Both the position numbers and the translations under genes were made by a program. Under the pieces are notes generated by a model. The model searched no databases. It worked only from the letters and a program-made list of their open reading frames with translations, and was not told the DNA's origin. A DNA stretch of 64,000 bases from Sulfurimonas sp. Its GTDB lineage: Bacteria; Campylobacterota; Campylobacteria; Campylobacterales; Sulfurimonadaceae. How positions within the stretch are numbered: the first letter of the stretch is position 1; each line of letters starts with the position of its first letter. The DNA lies in NCBI RefSeq assembly GCF_026196735.1, contig NZ_JAPHUF010000012.1:248001-312000 (forward strand), read 5' to 3'. Shown here one piece after another: positions 41,129 through 50,367 of this stretch.

Positions 41129-43123
41129 TTGAGTAAAGTATATTTTTCTACTTGGAACGGTGAATCTATAAACAATATAGGCAAGCCAGAAGAAGAGTGG
41201 GAAGAATCAGCATATGATTTACCGGCACAATATGATGACCATCGAGATTCTAAGGCCTTTATTGGTTGGGATGGTGTTGCATTATTTAATGCTGATGTAG
41301 ATGTAATCCGTTTAGCAATGGAGTATGCTGCACAGTATCAAGAGTATTCTGAAGCATGTGGAAGATGTGCACCTGGAAGATGGGGTGGACGGATTCTATA
41401 TGACCAATTAGATAAAATTGCTCGTGGTGAAGGCGCAGTAGCTGATTTAGACCACTTAAAAGAGATTGGTAAAAGTATGCAAATCACTTCAAAATGTGAG
41501 ATTGGAAAAACAGTTCCAAACCCTATTATTGATTTGATGACACACTTTGAAGATGTGTTTATGGATTGTATAACAAACCAAAAGCAATCAAAACATTATA
41601 ATGAGAGTGTTGGTTATATTGCCAAAATAACAGCACCTTGTACAGATGCATGTCCATCTCATGTTGACATTCCCGGCTATATAGAGGGTGTTAGAGATTT
41701 GAGAATGGATGACTCGCTGATAGCTACTCGTCAGACTATGCCTCTTGCACATGTTTGTGGTCGTGTTTGTCCACATCCGTGTGAAGATGCATGTCGTCGT
41801 ACAAACCTTGATGAGCCTATTTCTATTATGGCACTTAAAAGACTTGGTGCTGATTGGGAAACTGATCACGGCTTTGATTTTTTCCATCCAATGGAGAAAA
41901 AACCCGATAATGGCAAAAAAGTTGCAATTATCGGAGCAGGTCCTGCAGGTTTAACTACGGCTTACTATTTAGCAGCTGATGGTGTGCAATGTGATGTTTA
42001 TGAAGAGCTTCCGGTTCTTGGTGGTGAAGTTGCTGTCGGTGTACCTGAATACAGAATGCCCATAGATAAATACAACCAAGATATTGAGTGTGTTAAAGAT
42101 ATGGGTGTTAATTTTATTACTAATACTAGAATTAATGCTGATGATATGAGAAGATTTGAGAAAGAGTATGATGCGACTATGGTTGCAACAGGGACTCGTA
42201 TCTCGAAAAAAGTTCGTTGTGATAATGAAAGACCTGAAATTAAAGGTTATTGGTCTGCTATAGAGATGCTTGACCAGATTAATCTTTGGGATAAGTATGA
42301 GATAGGTGAGAAAGTAGACTTAACGGGTAAAACAGTTGTTTGTGTTGGTGGTGGATTTACATCTATGGATGTTGTTCGTTGTGCAATTCGTGCAAATGCA
42401 AAAAAAGTTTATATGATTTATCGTAGAGATGAAAAAACAATTATCCGTAATACTACTTATGAAGAGTACCATGAAGCTGTAGAAGAGGGTGTTGAGTTTT
42501 TATTTCACTCAGCTGTAAATACTATGGTTGATGAAAATGATGTTTTAAAGTCACTTGTGATAGACAAATTTGAATTAGTGCCTGATCCAGACGGTGGACG
42601 CCCAAGTTTAGAGTTGATAGAAGGCGCTTCTTATACAATTGAAACAGATTTTTTAATTCCTGCAGTTTCTCAGTCAGCTGACTTAAAGTTGCTTCCTGAG
42701 GAGTGGGAAATTGAGATGACTTCATGGGGAACAATCAAAACAAACGGCAAAGACTACATGACATCTCGCAAAGGTATTTTTGCTTCTGGAGATTGTGAAT
42801 ATGGTCCTATGACTATTGTAAACGCTGTTGGCCAAGCTAAACGCGGTGCTTCAGTTATGAGTAGATATATTCATACCGGAGAGATTACTCTTACTGATGA
42901 TGAGATTATGGAAGACCACCTTCGTAAGCTTAAGGTTTATGATAAAAAAGAGAAAGTAACTGGTTGGTTACCGGGATTACCAAGAGAACATAGCGAAGTA
43001 CTTGGTGTTGATGATCGTAAATACAACAACAAAGAAGTTAATTTAGGATTCACTCAAGAAGAAGCTATGAGTGAAGCTGATCGTTGTATGCGCTGTTATT
43101 ACATTGCTATGGTAGCTACTTAG
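41129..43123 (+). CDS. NuoF-domain/GltD-like flavoprotein fusion
   Basis: A 664-residue protein in place of NuoF. Residues 45-145 match the C-terminal N3 cluster domain of NuoF, but its motif reads C77-G-R-C80-A-P-G83, with the third ligand replaced by glycine; the fourth, Cys123, is present at normal spacing. Residues 160-240 have the GltD-type cysteines (171, 175, 210, 214, 218, 222). FAD binding follows (AIIGAGPAGLTTAYY, 267-281) and NAD(P) binding GGGFTSMD (407-414); a CxxC is at 653-656. The FMN/NADH-binding half of NuoF is absent. It probably feeds electrons from NAD(P)H or reduced ferredoxin/flavodoxin to NuoG. TTG start. Confidence 0.88.
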   Translation: MSKVYFSTWNGESINNIGKPEEEWEESAYDLPAQYDDHRDSKAFIGWDGVALFNADVDVIRLAMEYAAQYQEYSEACGRCAPGRWGGRILYDQLDKIARGEGAVADLDHLKEIGKSMQITSKCEIGKTVPNPIIDLMTHFEDVFMDCITNQKQSKHYNESVGYIAKITAPCTDACPSHVDIPGYIEGVRDLRMDDSLIATRQTMPLAHVCGRVCPHPCEDACRRTNLDEPISIMALKRLGADWETDHGFDFFHPMEKKPDNGKKVAIIGAGPAGLTTAYYLAADGVQCDVYEELPVLGGEVAVGVPEYRMPIDKYNQDIECVKDMGVNFITNTRINADDMRRFEKEYDATMVATGTRISKKVRCDNERPEIKGYWSAIEMLDQINLWDKYEIGEKVDLTGKTVVCVGGGFTSMDVVRCAIRANAKKVYMIYRRDEKTIIRNTTYEEYHEAVEEGVEFLFHSAVNTMVDENDVLKSLVIDKFELVPDPDGGRPSLELIEGASYTIETDFLIPAVSQSADLKLLPEEWEIEMTSWGTIKTNGKDYMTSRKGIFASGDCEYGPMTIVNAVGQAKRGASVMSRYIHTGEITLTDDEIMEDHLRKLKVYDKKEKVTGWLPGLPREHSEVLGVDDRKYNNKEVNLGFTQEEAMSEADRCMRCYYIAMVAT

Positions 43124-43134
43124 GAGGTATGGAT

Positions 43135-45378
43135 ATGGATAAAATAATTAATTTTAAAATTAACGGTATCTCTGTAGAAGCTCAAAAGGGCGAGACTATT
43201 TTAACTGTAGCCCGCAAAAATGACATCTATATTCCTACAATGTGTTATATCTCTAAAACTACTCCATGCGCATCTTGTCGTATGTGTGTTGTTGAAGCTT
43301 CGGGAGTTGAAGGTTTTGTACTTTCATGTAATACTCCTCCGACTGAAGGCATAGAGATTACTACTAATAATGCAGAGTTAGAGAATGAACGAATAAACAT
43401 TATGAAGCTTTATGATGTAAATCACCCTTTAGAGTGTGGTGTTTGCGATAAATCAGGTGAATGTGATTTACAAAATAAGACTTTAGAATTTGATATACAA
43501 AAACAAAACTTTTCTGCTCGTGATCAGGCTCGTCCGATACAGCAGTGGGGACTTATCAATTATGACCCTGCTTTATGTATTTTATGCGAAAAGTGTGTAC
43601 ATGTATGTAATGAAGTAATCGGTGATGATGCTATTGAAGTCAAGTTTGGCGGATACAGTTCTGTGATTATTCCAAAAAATGCTGATACGCTTGATTGTAC
43701 ATTTTGTGGAGAGTGTATCGCGGTTTGTCCGGTTGGTGCACTAATTAGCTCTGACTTTCAGTACAAAGCAAATTCATGGGAACTTTCTCGTGTTCCTGCT
43801 ACATGTGCGCACTGTTCTGCAGGTTGTTCACTTGAGTATGAAACAAGACATATGGGTATAAACGGTGCAGATGAACTCTATAGAGTTAAAAATAACTTTG
43901 AGTTTACATCACTGTGTGGAGCTGGACGCTTTGGATTTGATTTTGACAATAAAGCTACTAAAGATGATGCCGCATTTCATAAGGCAGTTGAAGCTCTTAA
44001 AAATGCTGCCGCTATTAGATTTTCTTCGATTATTACTAATGAAGAGGCTCATATCTTACAACTCTTGAAAGAGAAACTTGGGATTAAGCTTTTCAATGAA
44101 GATGCAAGAAAATTTGCAGAGTTTATGAAATCGTACAGTTCTGTTAGTGGAAAACTTCATCACAGCGGTTCACTTGATGCGATTAAACAATCCGATGCTG
44201 CAATAATTCTTGGAAGTAGAATAGCAACTGATAACCCTGGCGTAAGATATGCTCTAACAACCGCTGCTCGCCATAATGGAGCAAAAATAGTTTATGCTCA
44301 TCCTATGGAAGATGTTTTAATGCAAAATGTTACTACTCAGATGATGAAATACGAAGTAGGAACAGAAGAGGGCGTTATAGCACTTTTAGCTAGTGCAATC
44401 TTGAGCGATGCTGATTTAGATGAGAGTGAAAAAGCTTTCTTTGATGATTTAGACTTAGGTTATATTTATGCTGAAACAAACTTAGGTGAAGAAGAATTTT
44501 CATTGATGATGAAGTCATTCTCAAGAGCAAAAAACCGTGTACTTATAGTCGGTAACGATTTAATCGCACACGAGCGTTCAGATAATATAGCCAAATTAGT
44601 AGCACTGATAGAAAAATACAGTGACTTCTCTATAGTTGTAGTTCCTCGTGAGGTAAATACTCTTGGTGTTTCACTAATAAACACACTTGATATTGATGAA
44701 GATATTATTGATGTTGTAGGGTATAACGACAATGGTAACTTTGTAATCTCTTCTTTAGAGTATGCAAATTTATCAGTTCCTGCGTTAAATCAACAAGAAG
44801 GAACGGTAGTTAGCATAGACAACAGAGTCCTTCCGACAAATGCCGCACTGGGATTTGATGGGTATAATTTAAATGACCTGGCAAATGCTCTTGGCATTCA
44901 TAAAAAGAATACAATTGATTATACGAAAGAGTTAAATACAAATGCCGGTTTTAAAGATATAGAGTTTGATAATTTAGAGAATTTCTTGTCAAAAATGGGT
45001 GATGATGTGCGTGGTTATCTTCTTGATGAAGTTACATGTCAAGCTGATGGTCAACTTGAAGAACTTGATGACTTACCTGAGTTCAACGGTACTATTATTT
45101 ATCATGCAGACCCTGTTCTTCAGTTTAATGCATACACAAATAAAACTAAACAGTTAGAAAAAGATAATTTTTTAAGAGGTTCCGCTCAGTTTAGTGTAGC
45201 TGCTAAAATCTCAGATGGAGATATAGTAGATATTACTTTTGGGTCTACTACAATCCAAAGAGAGTTTAAGCTAGATTCAGAACTTAAAGGAACGATAGCA
45301 CTAAATCCTACATTTGATATAAATGTAGATCCTAGTAGATATAGGTTTGAAAAATCCAAAATAGTGAGAGTAATGTAA
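43135..45378 (+). CDS. nuoG: Complex I subunit NuoG, first copy
   Basis: A 747-residue NuoG. It has the [2Fe-2S] set (Cys37, 48, 51, 65 with MCYISKTTPCASCRMC), the His97/Cys101-104-110 set, two ferredoxin motifs (148-158 and 188-198), the N7-type set (CAHCSAGC near 224-231, CGAGRFG at 261), and a molybdopterin-like fold after 270. ATG at 43135 is chosen: AGGAGG lies 7 bases upstream, while 43129 would be one base from it. It is one of two NuoG genes side by side. Confidence 0.92.
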   Translation: MDKIINFKINGISVEAQKGETILTVARKNDIYIPTMCYISKTTPCASCRMCVVEASGVEGFVLSCNTPPTEGIEITTNNAELENERINIMKLYDVNHPLECGVCDKSGECDLQNKTLEFDIQKQNFSARDQARPIQQWGLINYDPALCILCEKCVHVCNEVIGDDAIEVKFGGYSSVIIPKNADTLDCTFCGECIAVCPVGALISSDFQYKANSWELSRVPATCAHCSAGCSLEYETRHMGINGADELYRVKNNFEFTSLCGAGRFGFDFDNKATKDDAAFHKAVEALKNAAAIRFSSIITNEEAHILQLLKEKLGIKLFNEDARKFAEFMKSYSSVSGKLHHSGSLDAIKQSDAAIILGSRIATDNPGVRYALTTAARHNGAKIVYAHPMEDVLMQNVTTQMMKYEVGTEEGVIALLASAILSDADLDESEKAFFDDLDLGYIYAETNLGEEEFSLMMKSFSRAKNRVLIVGNDLIAHERSDNIAKLVALIEKYSDFSIVVVPREVNTLGVSLINTLDIDEDIIDVVGYNDNGNFVISSLEYANLSVPALNQQEGTVVSIDNRVLPTNAALGFDGYNLNDLANALGIHKKNTIDYTKELNTNAGFKDIEFDNLENFLSKMGDDVRGYLLDEVTCQADGQLEELDDLPEFNGTIIYHADPVLQFNAYTNKTKQLEKDNFLRGSAQFSVAAKISDGDIVDITFGSTTIQREFKLDSELKGTIALNPTFDINVDPSRYRFEKSKIVRVM

Positions 45379-47864
45379 TGAGTAAAATTACTATAAATAT
45401 TGATGGTAAAGAAGTTGAGACACAAGAGGGTGAATATATACTTAATGCCGCTCGTGCAAACGATATTTTTATACCCGCAATTTGTTATTTGACAAGGTGT
45501 AGCCCTACCTTAGCTTGTCGTATATGTCTTGTTGAAGCTGATGGAAAACAAGTTTATGCTTGTAATGCAAAAAGTAAAGATGGCATGGAAATCACGACTT
45601 CGACAGAAAATATCGAAAAAGAGCGTCGTGCAATTATGGAAGTTTATGATGTAAATCATCCTCTTCAATGCGGCGTTTGTGACCAGTCTGGTGAGTGTGA
45701 ATTGCAAAACTATACTTTAGAAATGGGTGTTGATTCACAGAGTTACGCTGTTAAAGATGTAGATAGAAGTGACATAGATTGGGGGCACTTACACTATAAC
45801 CCTGGTTTGTGTATAGTTTGTGAAAGATGTGTAACTGCATGTAAAGATATGATAGGTGATAACTCTCTAAAGACTGTTCCTCGCGGTGCTGATGCACTTG
45901 AAGCTGAGTACAAAGAGAATATGCCTAAAGATGCATACGCAATGTGGAACAAACTTAACAAATCTCTAATTGGTTTGACTTCCGGCGAAGAGATGCTTGA
46001 CTGTACATCATGTGGTGAATGTGCCGCTGTATGTCCGGTTGGTGCTTTAGTTGATACTCACTATATCTATAAAACAAATGCTTGGGAATGTAAACAGATA
46101 CCTGCTACATGTGGACACTGTTCTGCCGGATGTCAAATATCTTATGATGTTAAGCATACAAGTATCGAAAATACAGAAGATAAAATATATCGTGTTATGA
46201 ATGAGTGGAATTATGTCTCTCTTTGTGGTGCCGGCCGTTATGGTTTTGATTATGAAAACAGAGTTGAATCTAAAGACAAAGATGCATTTGCTAAGGCGAT
46301 AGAAGCATTTAAAAAAGCTGATACAATTGAGTTTACTTCTACTATTACAAACGAAGAAGCTTTTATTCTTCAATCACTCAAAGAAAAACTTGGTGTTAAG
46401 CTTGTAAACTCTGAAGCAAAAGCATTTCAAACTTTTTTAAATAACTATAGTGAGATAAGTGGAACTAGGCTTTACGGCAATGACCTTGAAGCTACTCATG
46501 ATGCTAACTTTGTTATATCGGTTGGAACGGCACTAAAAAGTGACAATCCAAATGCAAGATATGCTTTAAATAACTCAATGAAAGTAAATAAAGGTGCTGG
46601 ACTTTACTTCCATCCTGTAAAAGACCCTATTATTGAAGGTCTTGGAAAAAGTATTATGACAGTTTATCATGCTCCACTCCAAGAAGAAGCAGCGCTTTAT
46701 TTGGTGCTTGACCTATTTGGAGATAAAGAAAAACTTCCATCAGATGTTACTGATTATCTAGCTTCGTTTCATTCTGAGAAAACTATTACAGTTACAGAGA
46801 CTATTAAAGAAGAAGTAGTAGAGATTGTAAAAGTTATGAAAAAGAACGAAGAGACAGGCGAAGAGGAAGAAGTAGAAGAAGAGAAGAAAAAGATGGTTCC
46901 TAAAAAAATCGAAAAAGAAGTTGTTGTCGATGATAACAAACTTTTAGAAATTTTGGGTGCTGATGATAATTTTATGGAAGATCTGGATAAAAACCTTAAG
47001 AAGAAAGATTCTTTTGCTTTGATGGCGGGACCGGACTTATATACTCATCCAAATTCTAAAAACCTTGCTCGTCTTTTAGGGCTAATTGAAAAATATAGTG
47101 ATATCAAAATTACTATGATACCGACATTAACTAACTCACTTGGTGTTGCACTTATTTGTGACCTTGATGATACTAAAGGTTCATATAGCGTTGGCTACAA
47201 CACTAAAGCAGACTTTACTCTTAGTGCATTAGGTGACGGCGACTTGGATATGCCTGCAATTAATCAGCAAGAGGGAACTCTAACAAGTGTCAATAAAAGA
47301 GTTAATCCTACAAATGCGGCACTCTCATATAAAGGCTACACTCTTAATGATATCGCAAATGAGTTGGGATTAAAAGCTGTGAACACTATAGATTATACAG
47401 CTCTGCTTCCTGTTGCATCAGGATTTAAAGCTCAAGACTTTGACAGCTTACCGAATCATTATGACAATGATGGTACTGAGCATCGTGGATATCTTTTAGA
47501 CAATGTAAAAGTTAAAGCATCTTCTGATGAGTCAGTAGAGAAGTTTAGTGATGCAAAAATGCAAGGAACTCTTATATATATGGCTAACCCTGTAAGACAA
47601 TTTACTGAATTTACATATAAAACTACTAACTTGGATGAAGTTAGCGGTATCTATATGAGTGAAGAGTTCTTAAGTAAGTCTGATTTAAATGAAGGAGACA
47701 GTGTGAGAGTTAAGAGCGAGAATGGTGAACTTGTTGTTAATATAGTAAGTGATAACAAAATTAGTGGGGATGTCGCACTTTTACCAACATTTGATTCTAA
47801 AATAAATTCAGAGGCATTGTTTAGCTCATACCGCTTTGCAACAGCTTCGATTGAAAAGGTGTAA
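45378..47864 (+). CDS. nuoG2: Complex I subunit NuoG, second copy
   Basis: An 828-residue NuoG paralogue overlapping the first by one base. All clusters remain: Cys37/47/50/62; His94 with Cys98/101/107; Cys145/148/151/155 and Cys209/212/215/219; and Cys245/248/252/283 (N7-type). It has a strongly charged Lys/Glu-rich insertion (about 466-519, such as EETGEEEEVEEEKKKM) that the first copy lacks. The two may both sit in complex I, or serve alternative complexes. Symbol is provisional. Confidence 0.9.
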   Translation: MSKITINIDGKEVETQEGEYILNAARANDIFIPAICYLTRCSPTLACRICLVEADGKQVYACNAKSKDGMEITTSTENIEKERRAIMEVYDVNHPLQCGVCDQSGECELQNYTLEMGVDSQSYAVKDVDRSDIDWGHLHYNPGLCIVCERCVTACKDMIGDNSLKTVPRGADALEAEYKENMPKDAYAMWNKLNKSLIGLTSGEEMLDCTSCGECAAVCPVGALVDTHYIYKTNAWECKQIPATCGHCSAGCQISYDVKHTSIENTEDKIYRVMNEWNYVSLCGAGRYGFDYENRVESKDKDAFAKAIEAFKKADTIEFTSTITNEEAFILQSLKEKLGVKLVNSEAKAFQTFLNNYSEISGTRLYGNDLEATHDANFVISVGTALKSDNPNARYALNNSMKVNKGAGLYFHPVKDPIIEGLGKSIMTVYHAPLQEEAALYLVLDLFGDKEKLPSDVTDYLASFHSEKTITVTETIKEEVVEIVKVMKKNEETGEEEEVEEEKKKMVPKKIEKEVVVDDNKLLEILGADDNFMEDLDKNLKKKDSFALMAGPDLYTHPNSKNLARLLGLIEKYSDIKITMIPTLTNSLGVALICDLDDTKGSYSVGYNTKADFTLSALGDGDLDMPAINQQEGTLTSVNKRVNPTNAALSYKGYTLNDIANELGLKAVNTIDYTALLPVASGFKAQDFDSLPNHYDNDGTEHRGYLLDNVKVKASSDESVEKFSDAKMQGTLIYMANPVRQFTEFTYKTTNLDEVSGIYMSEEFLSKSDLNEGDSVRVKSENGELVVNIVSDNKISGDVALLPTFDSKINSEALFSSYRFATASIEKV

Positions 47865-47867
47865 TAT

Positions 47868-48848
47868 ATGGAAACAGCATATTTAATTGAGACAGTTATA
47901 AAAATTGTCGTTATTCTACTTATATTTTCAGCTCTTGCGGGTATAGGTACATATTTTGAAAGAAAGGTTCTTGCCTTTATGCAACGCCGTCTTGGACCGA
48001 CAAATGTTGGTCCTTTTGGACTACTGCAAGTTGCAGCTGATGGTATAAAACTATTTACTAAAGAGGATATCGTTCCATCTGGTGTAGTTGGGCGTATCTT
48101 TAAGTTTGCACCTGTCATTACTGCAGCAACTGCATTTATGGCAGCAGCAGCGATACCATTTTTACCGTCATTTACATTGTTTGGATATGAAGTTCATCCA
48201 ATAGTTGCTGACATAAATATTGGTATTTTATATATTTTAGGAATTATGGGTATTGGTCTTTACGGTCCACTTCTTGGCGGTATGGCATCAGCAAATAAGT
48301 TTGCACTTCTCTCTGCTGCTCGTGGTGCTGCAGTATTTATCTCTTATGAGGTAATCACTGGTCTGTCAATACTTGCTCCTATTATGATGGTTGGCTCACT
48401 TTCACTAATTGACTTTAATAATTATCAGATTGACAATGGTTGGATTATGTTTGCTCAACCAGTTGCTTTTGTTCTATTTTGGATAGCTGCATTTGCAGAG
48501 ACTGGTCGTACGCCATTTCACCTTATCGCAAATGACCATGAGATTATTGATGGTTTTGGTACAGAGTACTCTGGTATGAGATGGGGACTTTTCTTTATCG
48601 GAGAGTATGCAAATATGTTCTTTATCTCTTTTGTAATTTCTCTGATTTTCTTAGGTGGATATGGAGACGGAAGTCTGTTGGGTGCTTTAGGATTTTTAGC
48701 AAAAGTTGCATTCTTTTTCTTTTTCTTTTTGTGGACTAGAGCAGCTTGGCCGGATGTAAGACCAGACCAACTAATGTGGTTATGTTGGAAAGTTCTAATG
48801 CCAATAGCAGTGATTAATATTATAATCACTGGTATAGTGATGATGTAA
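47868..48848 (+). CDS. nuoH: Complex I subunit NuoH
   Basis: A 326-residue membrane subunit of the quinone site, with about eight helices. GTYFERKVLAFMQRRLGP and the GRTPFHLIANDHEIIDGFGTEYSGM block are conserved. Starts 3 bases after the second nuoG. Confidence 0.97.
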   Translation: METAYLIETVIKIVVILLIFSALAGIGTYFERKVLAFMQRRLGPTNVGPFGLLQVAADGIKLFTKEDIVPSGVVGRIFKFAPVITAATAFMAAAAIPFLPSFTLFGYEVHPIVADINIGILYILGIMGIGLYGPLLGGMASANKFALLSAARGAAVFISYEVITGLSILAPIMMVGSLSLIDFNNYQIDNGWIMFAQPVAFVLFWIAAFAETGRTPFHLIANDHEIIDGFGTEYSGMRWGLFFIGEYANMFFISFVISLIFLGGYGDGSLLGALGFLAKVAFFFFFFLWTRAAWPDVRPDQLMWLCWKVLMPIAVINIIITGIVMM

Positions 48849-48857
48849 GGAGTCATG

Positions 48858-49472
48858 ATGAATAATGAACAATTAAATGATAGAAATGTCTCTGACGGTT
48901 ACTTCTTAGTAGATATCGAAGATTATCCAACAGATGGTTGGGGTAAGTTTAAAAGAGTAATAAAGAGAACTTTTAGAGGCGAACTTTTTGTCGGTCTATG
49001 GGTAGTTCTTCGCGAGATGATAAGATTTGATACACATACGATTAAATATCCTGAGGAGAAGATGCCAATAGGTCCAAGATATCGTGCTGTGCATGAAATG
49101 AAAAGACTTTGGGAATCAGATGCTGAGAGATGTATCGGTTGTGGACTTTGTGAAAAAATATGTATAAGTAACTGTATTAGAATTGATACGAGACTTGATG
49201 AAAATTCTCGTAAAGAAGTTAGCGAATACACTATCAATCTAGGTCGTTGTATCTTCTGTGGTTATTGTGCAGAAGTTTGTCCTGAGCTTGCGATTACTCA
49301 CGGCGGTGAGTATGAAAATGCCTCTGATCAAAGAGAACACTTTGTTGATTATGCGGGTATGTTGACGCCATTAGATAAGATGAAAGCTGGTACACAGGTT
49401 GAGTTTGAAGGTTTTGGTGCTATTACACCACATGAAGATGAGCGTGTTAAAAAAACACCTCTAGCATATTAA
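48858..49472 (+). CDS. nuoI: Complex I subunit NuoI
   Basis: A 204-residue ferredoxin-like subunit with two [4Fe-4S] motifs: CIGCGLCEKICISNC and CIFCGYCAEVCPEL (N6a and N6b). ATG 48858 is preferred to 48855 by its 5-base distance from AAGGAG; the two differ by one codon. Confidence 0.96.
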   Translation: MNNEQLNDRNVSDGYFLVDIEDYPTDGWGKFKRVIKRTFRGELFVGLWVVLREMIRFDTHTIKYPEEKMPIGPRYRAVHEMKRLWESDAERCIGCGLCEKICISNCIRIDTRLDENSRKEVSEYTINLGRCIFCGYCAEVCPELAITHGGEYENASDQREHFVDYAGMLTPLDKMKAGTQVEFEGFGAITPHEDERVKKTPLAY

Positions 49473-49483
49473 GGAGATTGAGT

Positions 49484-50059
49484 ATGTTTGAAGCAATTGC
49501 ATTTTATCTATTTGCGTTTTTAACTATTGCGATGTTTTATATTACAGTAACAACATCACAAGCGCTATATGCCCTAACAGCATTAGCAGCAGGAATGATT
49601 TTTATATCAGCATTTTTCTTTATATTGGGAGCTGATTTTTTAGGTGCTGTACAAATCGTTGTTTACTCAGGTGCCGTTATGGCTTTATATGCTTTTGGTA
49701 TGATGTTTTTTGATACCACAAGAGAAGTAAAAGAGAAACAAGGCAATAAGCTTATTATCTTTGGTTTAAGTTCTGTTGCTGCTGTTTTATTGGTTGTTAT
49801 ATTTGCTACACCGATAGTAAGCGATAATATTACTGCTTTATATCCTATGACAGAAGGTGCCGGTAATACGCAAGAAGTCGGTATGGTTTTATTTACTAAA
49901 TATCTTGTTCCTTTTGAAATTGCAGCAGTTATGCTTCTTGTTGCGATGATTGCAGGTATTGTTCTTGCAGGTAAAAAGATGGATCAATCATTAACTCTTA
50001 TGGAAGAAGATGAGATTAGACATATGAGAGATGAGCAAAATAAGAAGGTGTTACTATGA
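49484..50059 (+). CDS. nuoJ: Complex I subunit NuoJ
   Basis: A 191-residue membrane subunit with five helices; GADFLGAVQIVVYSGAVMAL is the conserved third helix. ATG at 49484 with AAGGAG 7 bases upstream; an in-frame TTG at 49478 is too close to that site. Overlaps nuoK by 4 bases. Confidence 0.95.
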   Translation: MFEAIAFYLFAFLTIAMFYITVTTSQALYALTALAAGMIFISAFFFILGADFLGAVQIVVYSGAVMALYAFGMMFFDTTREVKEKQGNKLIIFGLSSVAAVLLVVIFATPIVSDNITALYPMTEGAGNTQEVGMVLFTKYLVPFEIAAVMLLVAMIAGIVLAGKKMDQSLTLMEEDEIRHMRDEQNKKVLL

Positions 50060-50364
50060 TGGAAATTGGATTAAATCACTATCTTGTACTTTCAACTATT
50101 CTTTTTGCGATAGGTTTAGTTGGTGTTATGAGAAGAAAGAATCTTCTTATGCTGTTTTTCGCAACTGAGATACTTCTTAACTCTGTTAATATCTCTTTTG
50201 CTGCGATTTCACACTACTACGGTGACTTAACTGGACAGATGTTTGCATTTTTTGTAATTGCAATCGCTGCTTCAGAAGTTGCAGTAGGACTTGGTTTATT
50301 AATTGTTTGGCACAAAAAACATAATAATATTGACCTTGAACAAATGTCAACGATGAGAGGATAA
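50056..50364 (+). CDS. nuoK: Complex I subunit NuoK
   Basis: A 102-residue membrane subunit with three helices. GLNHYLVLSTILFAIG and the MLFFATEILLNSVNI stretch carry the conserved glutamates needed for pumping. Confidence 0.97.
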   Translation: MMEIGLNHYLVLSTILFAIGLVGVMRRKNLLMLFFATEILLNSVNISFAAISHYYGDLTGQMFAFFVIAIAASEVAVGLGLLIVWHKKHNNIDLEQMSTMRG

Positions 50365-50367
50365 AAG

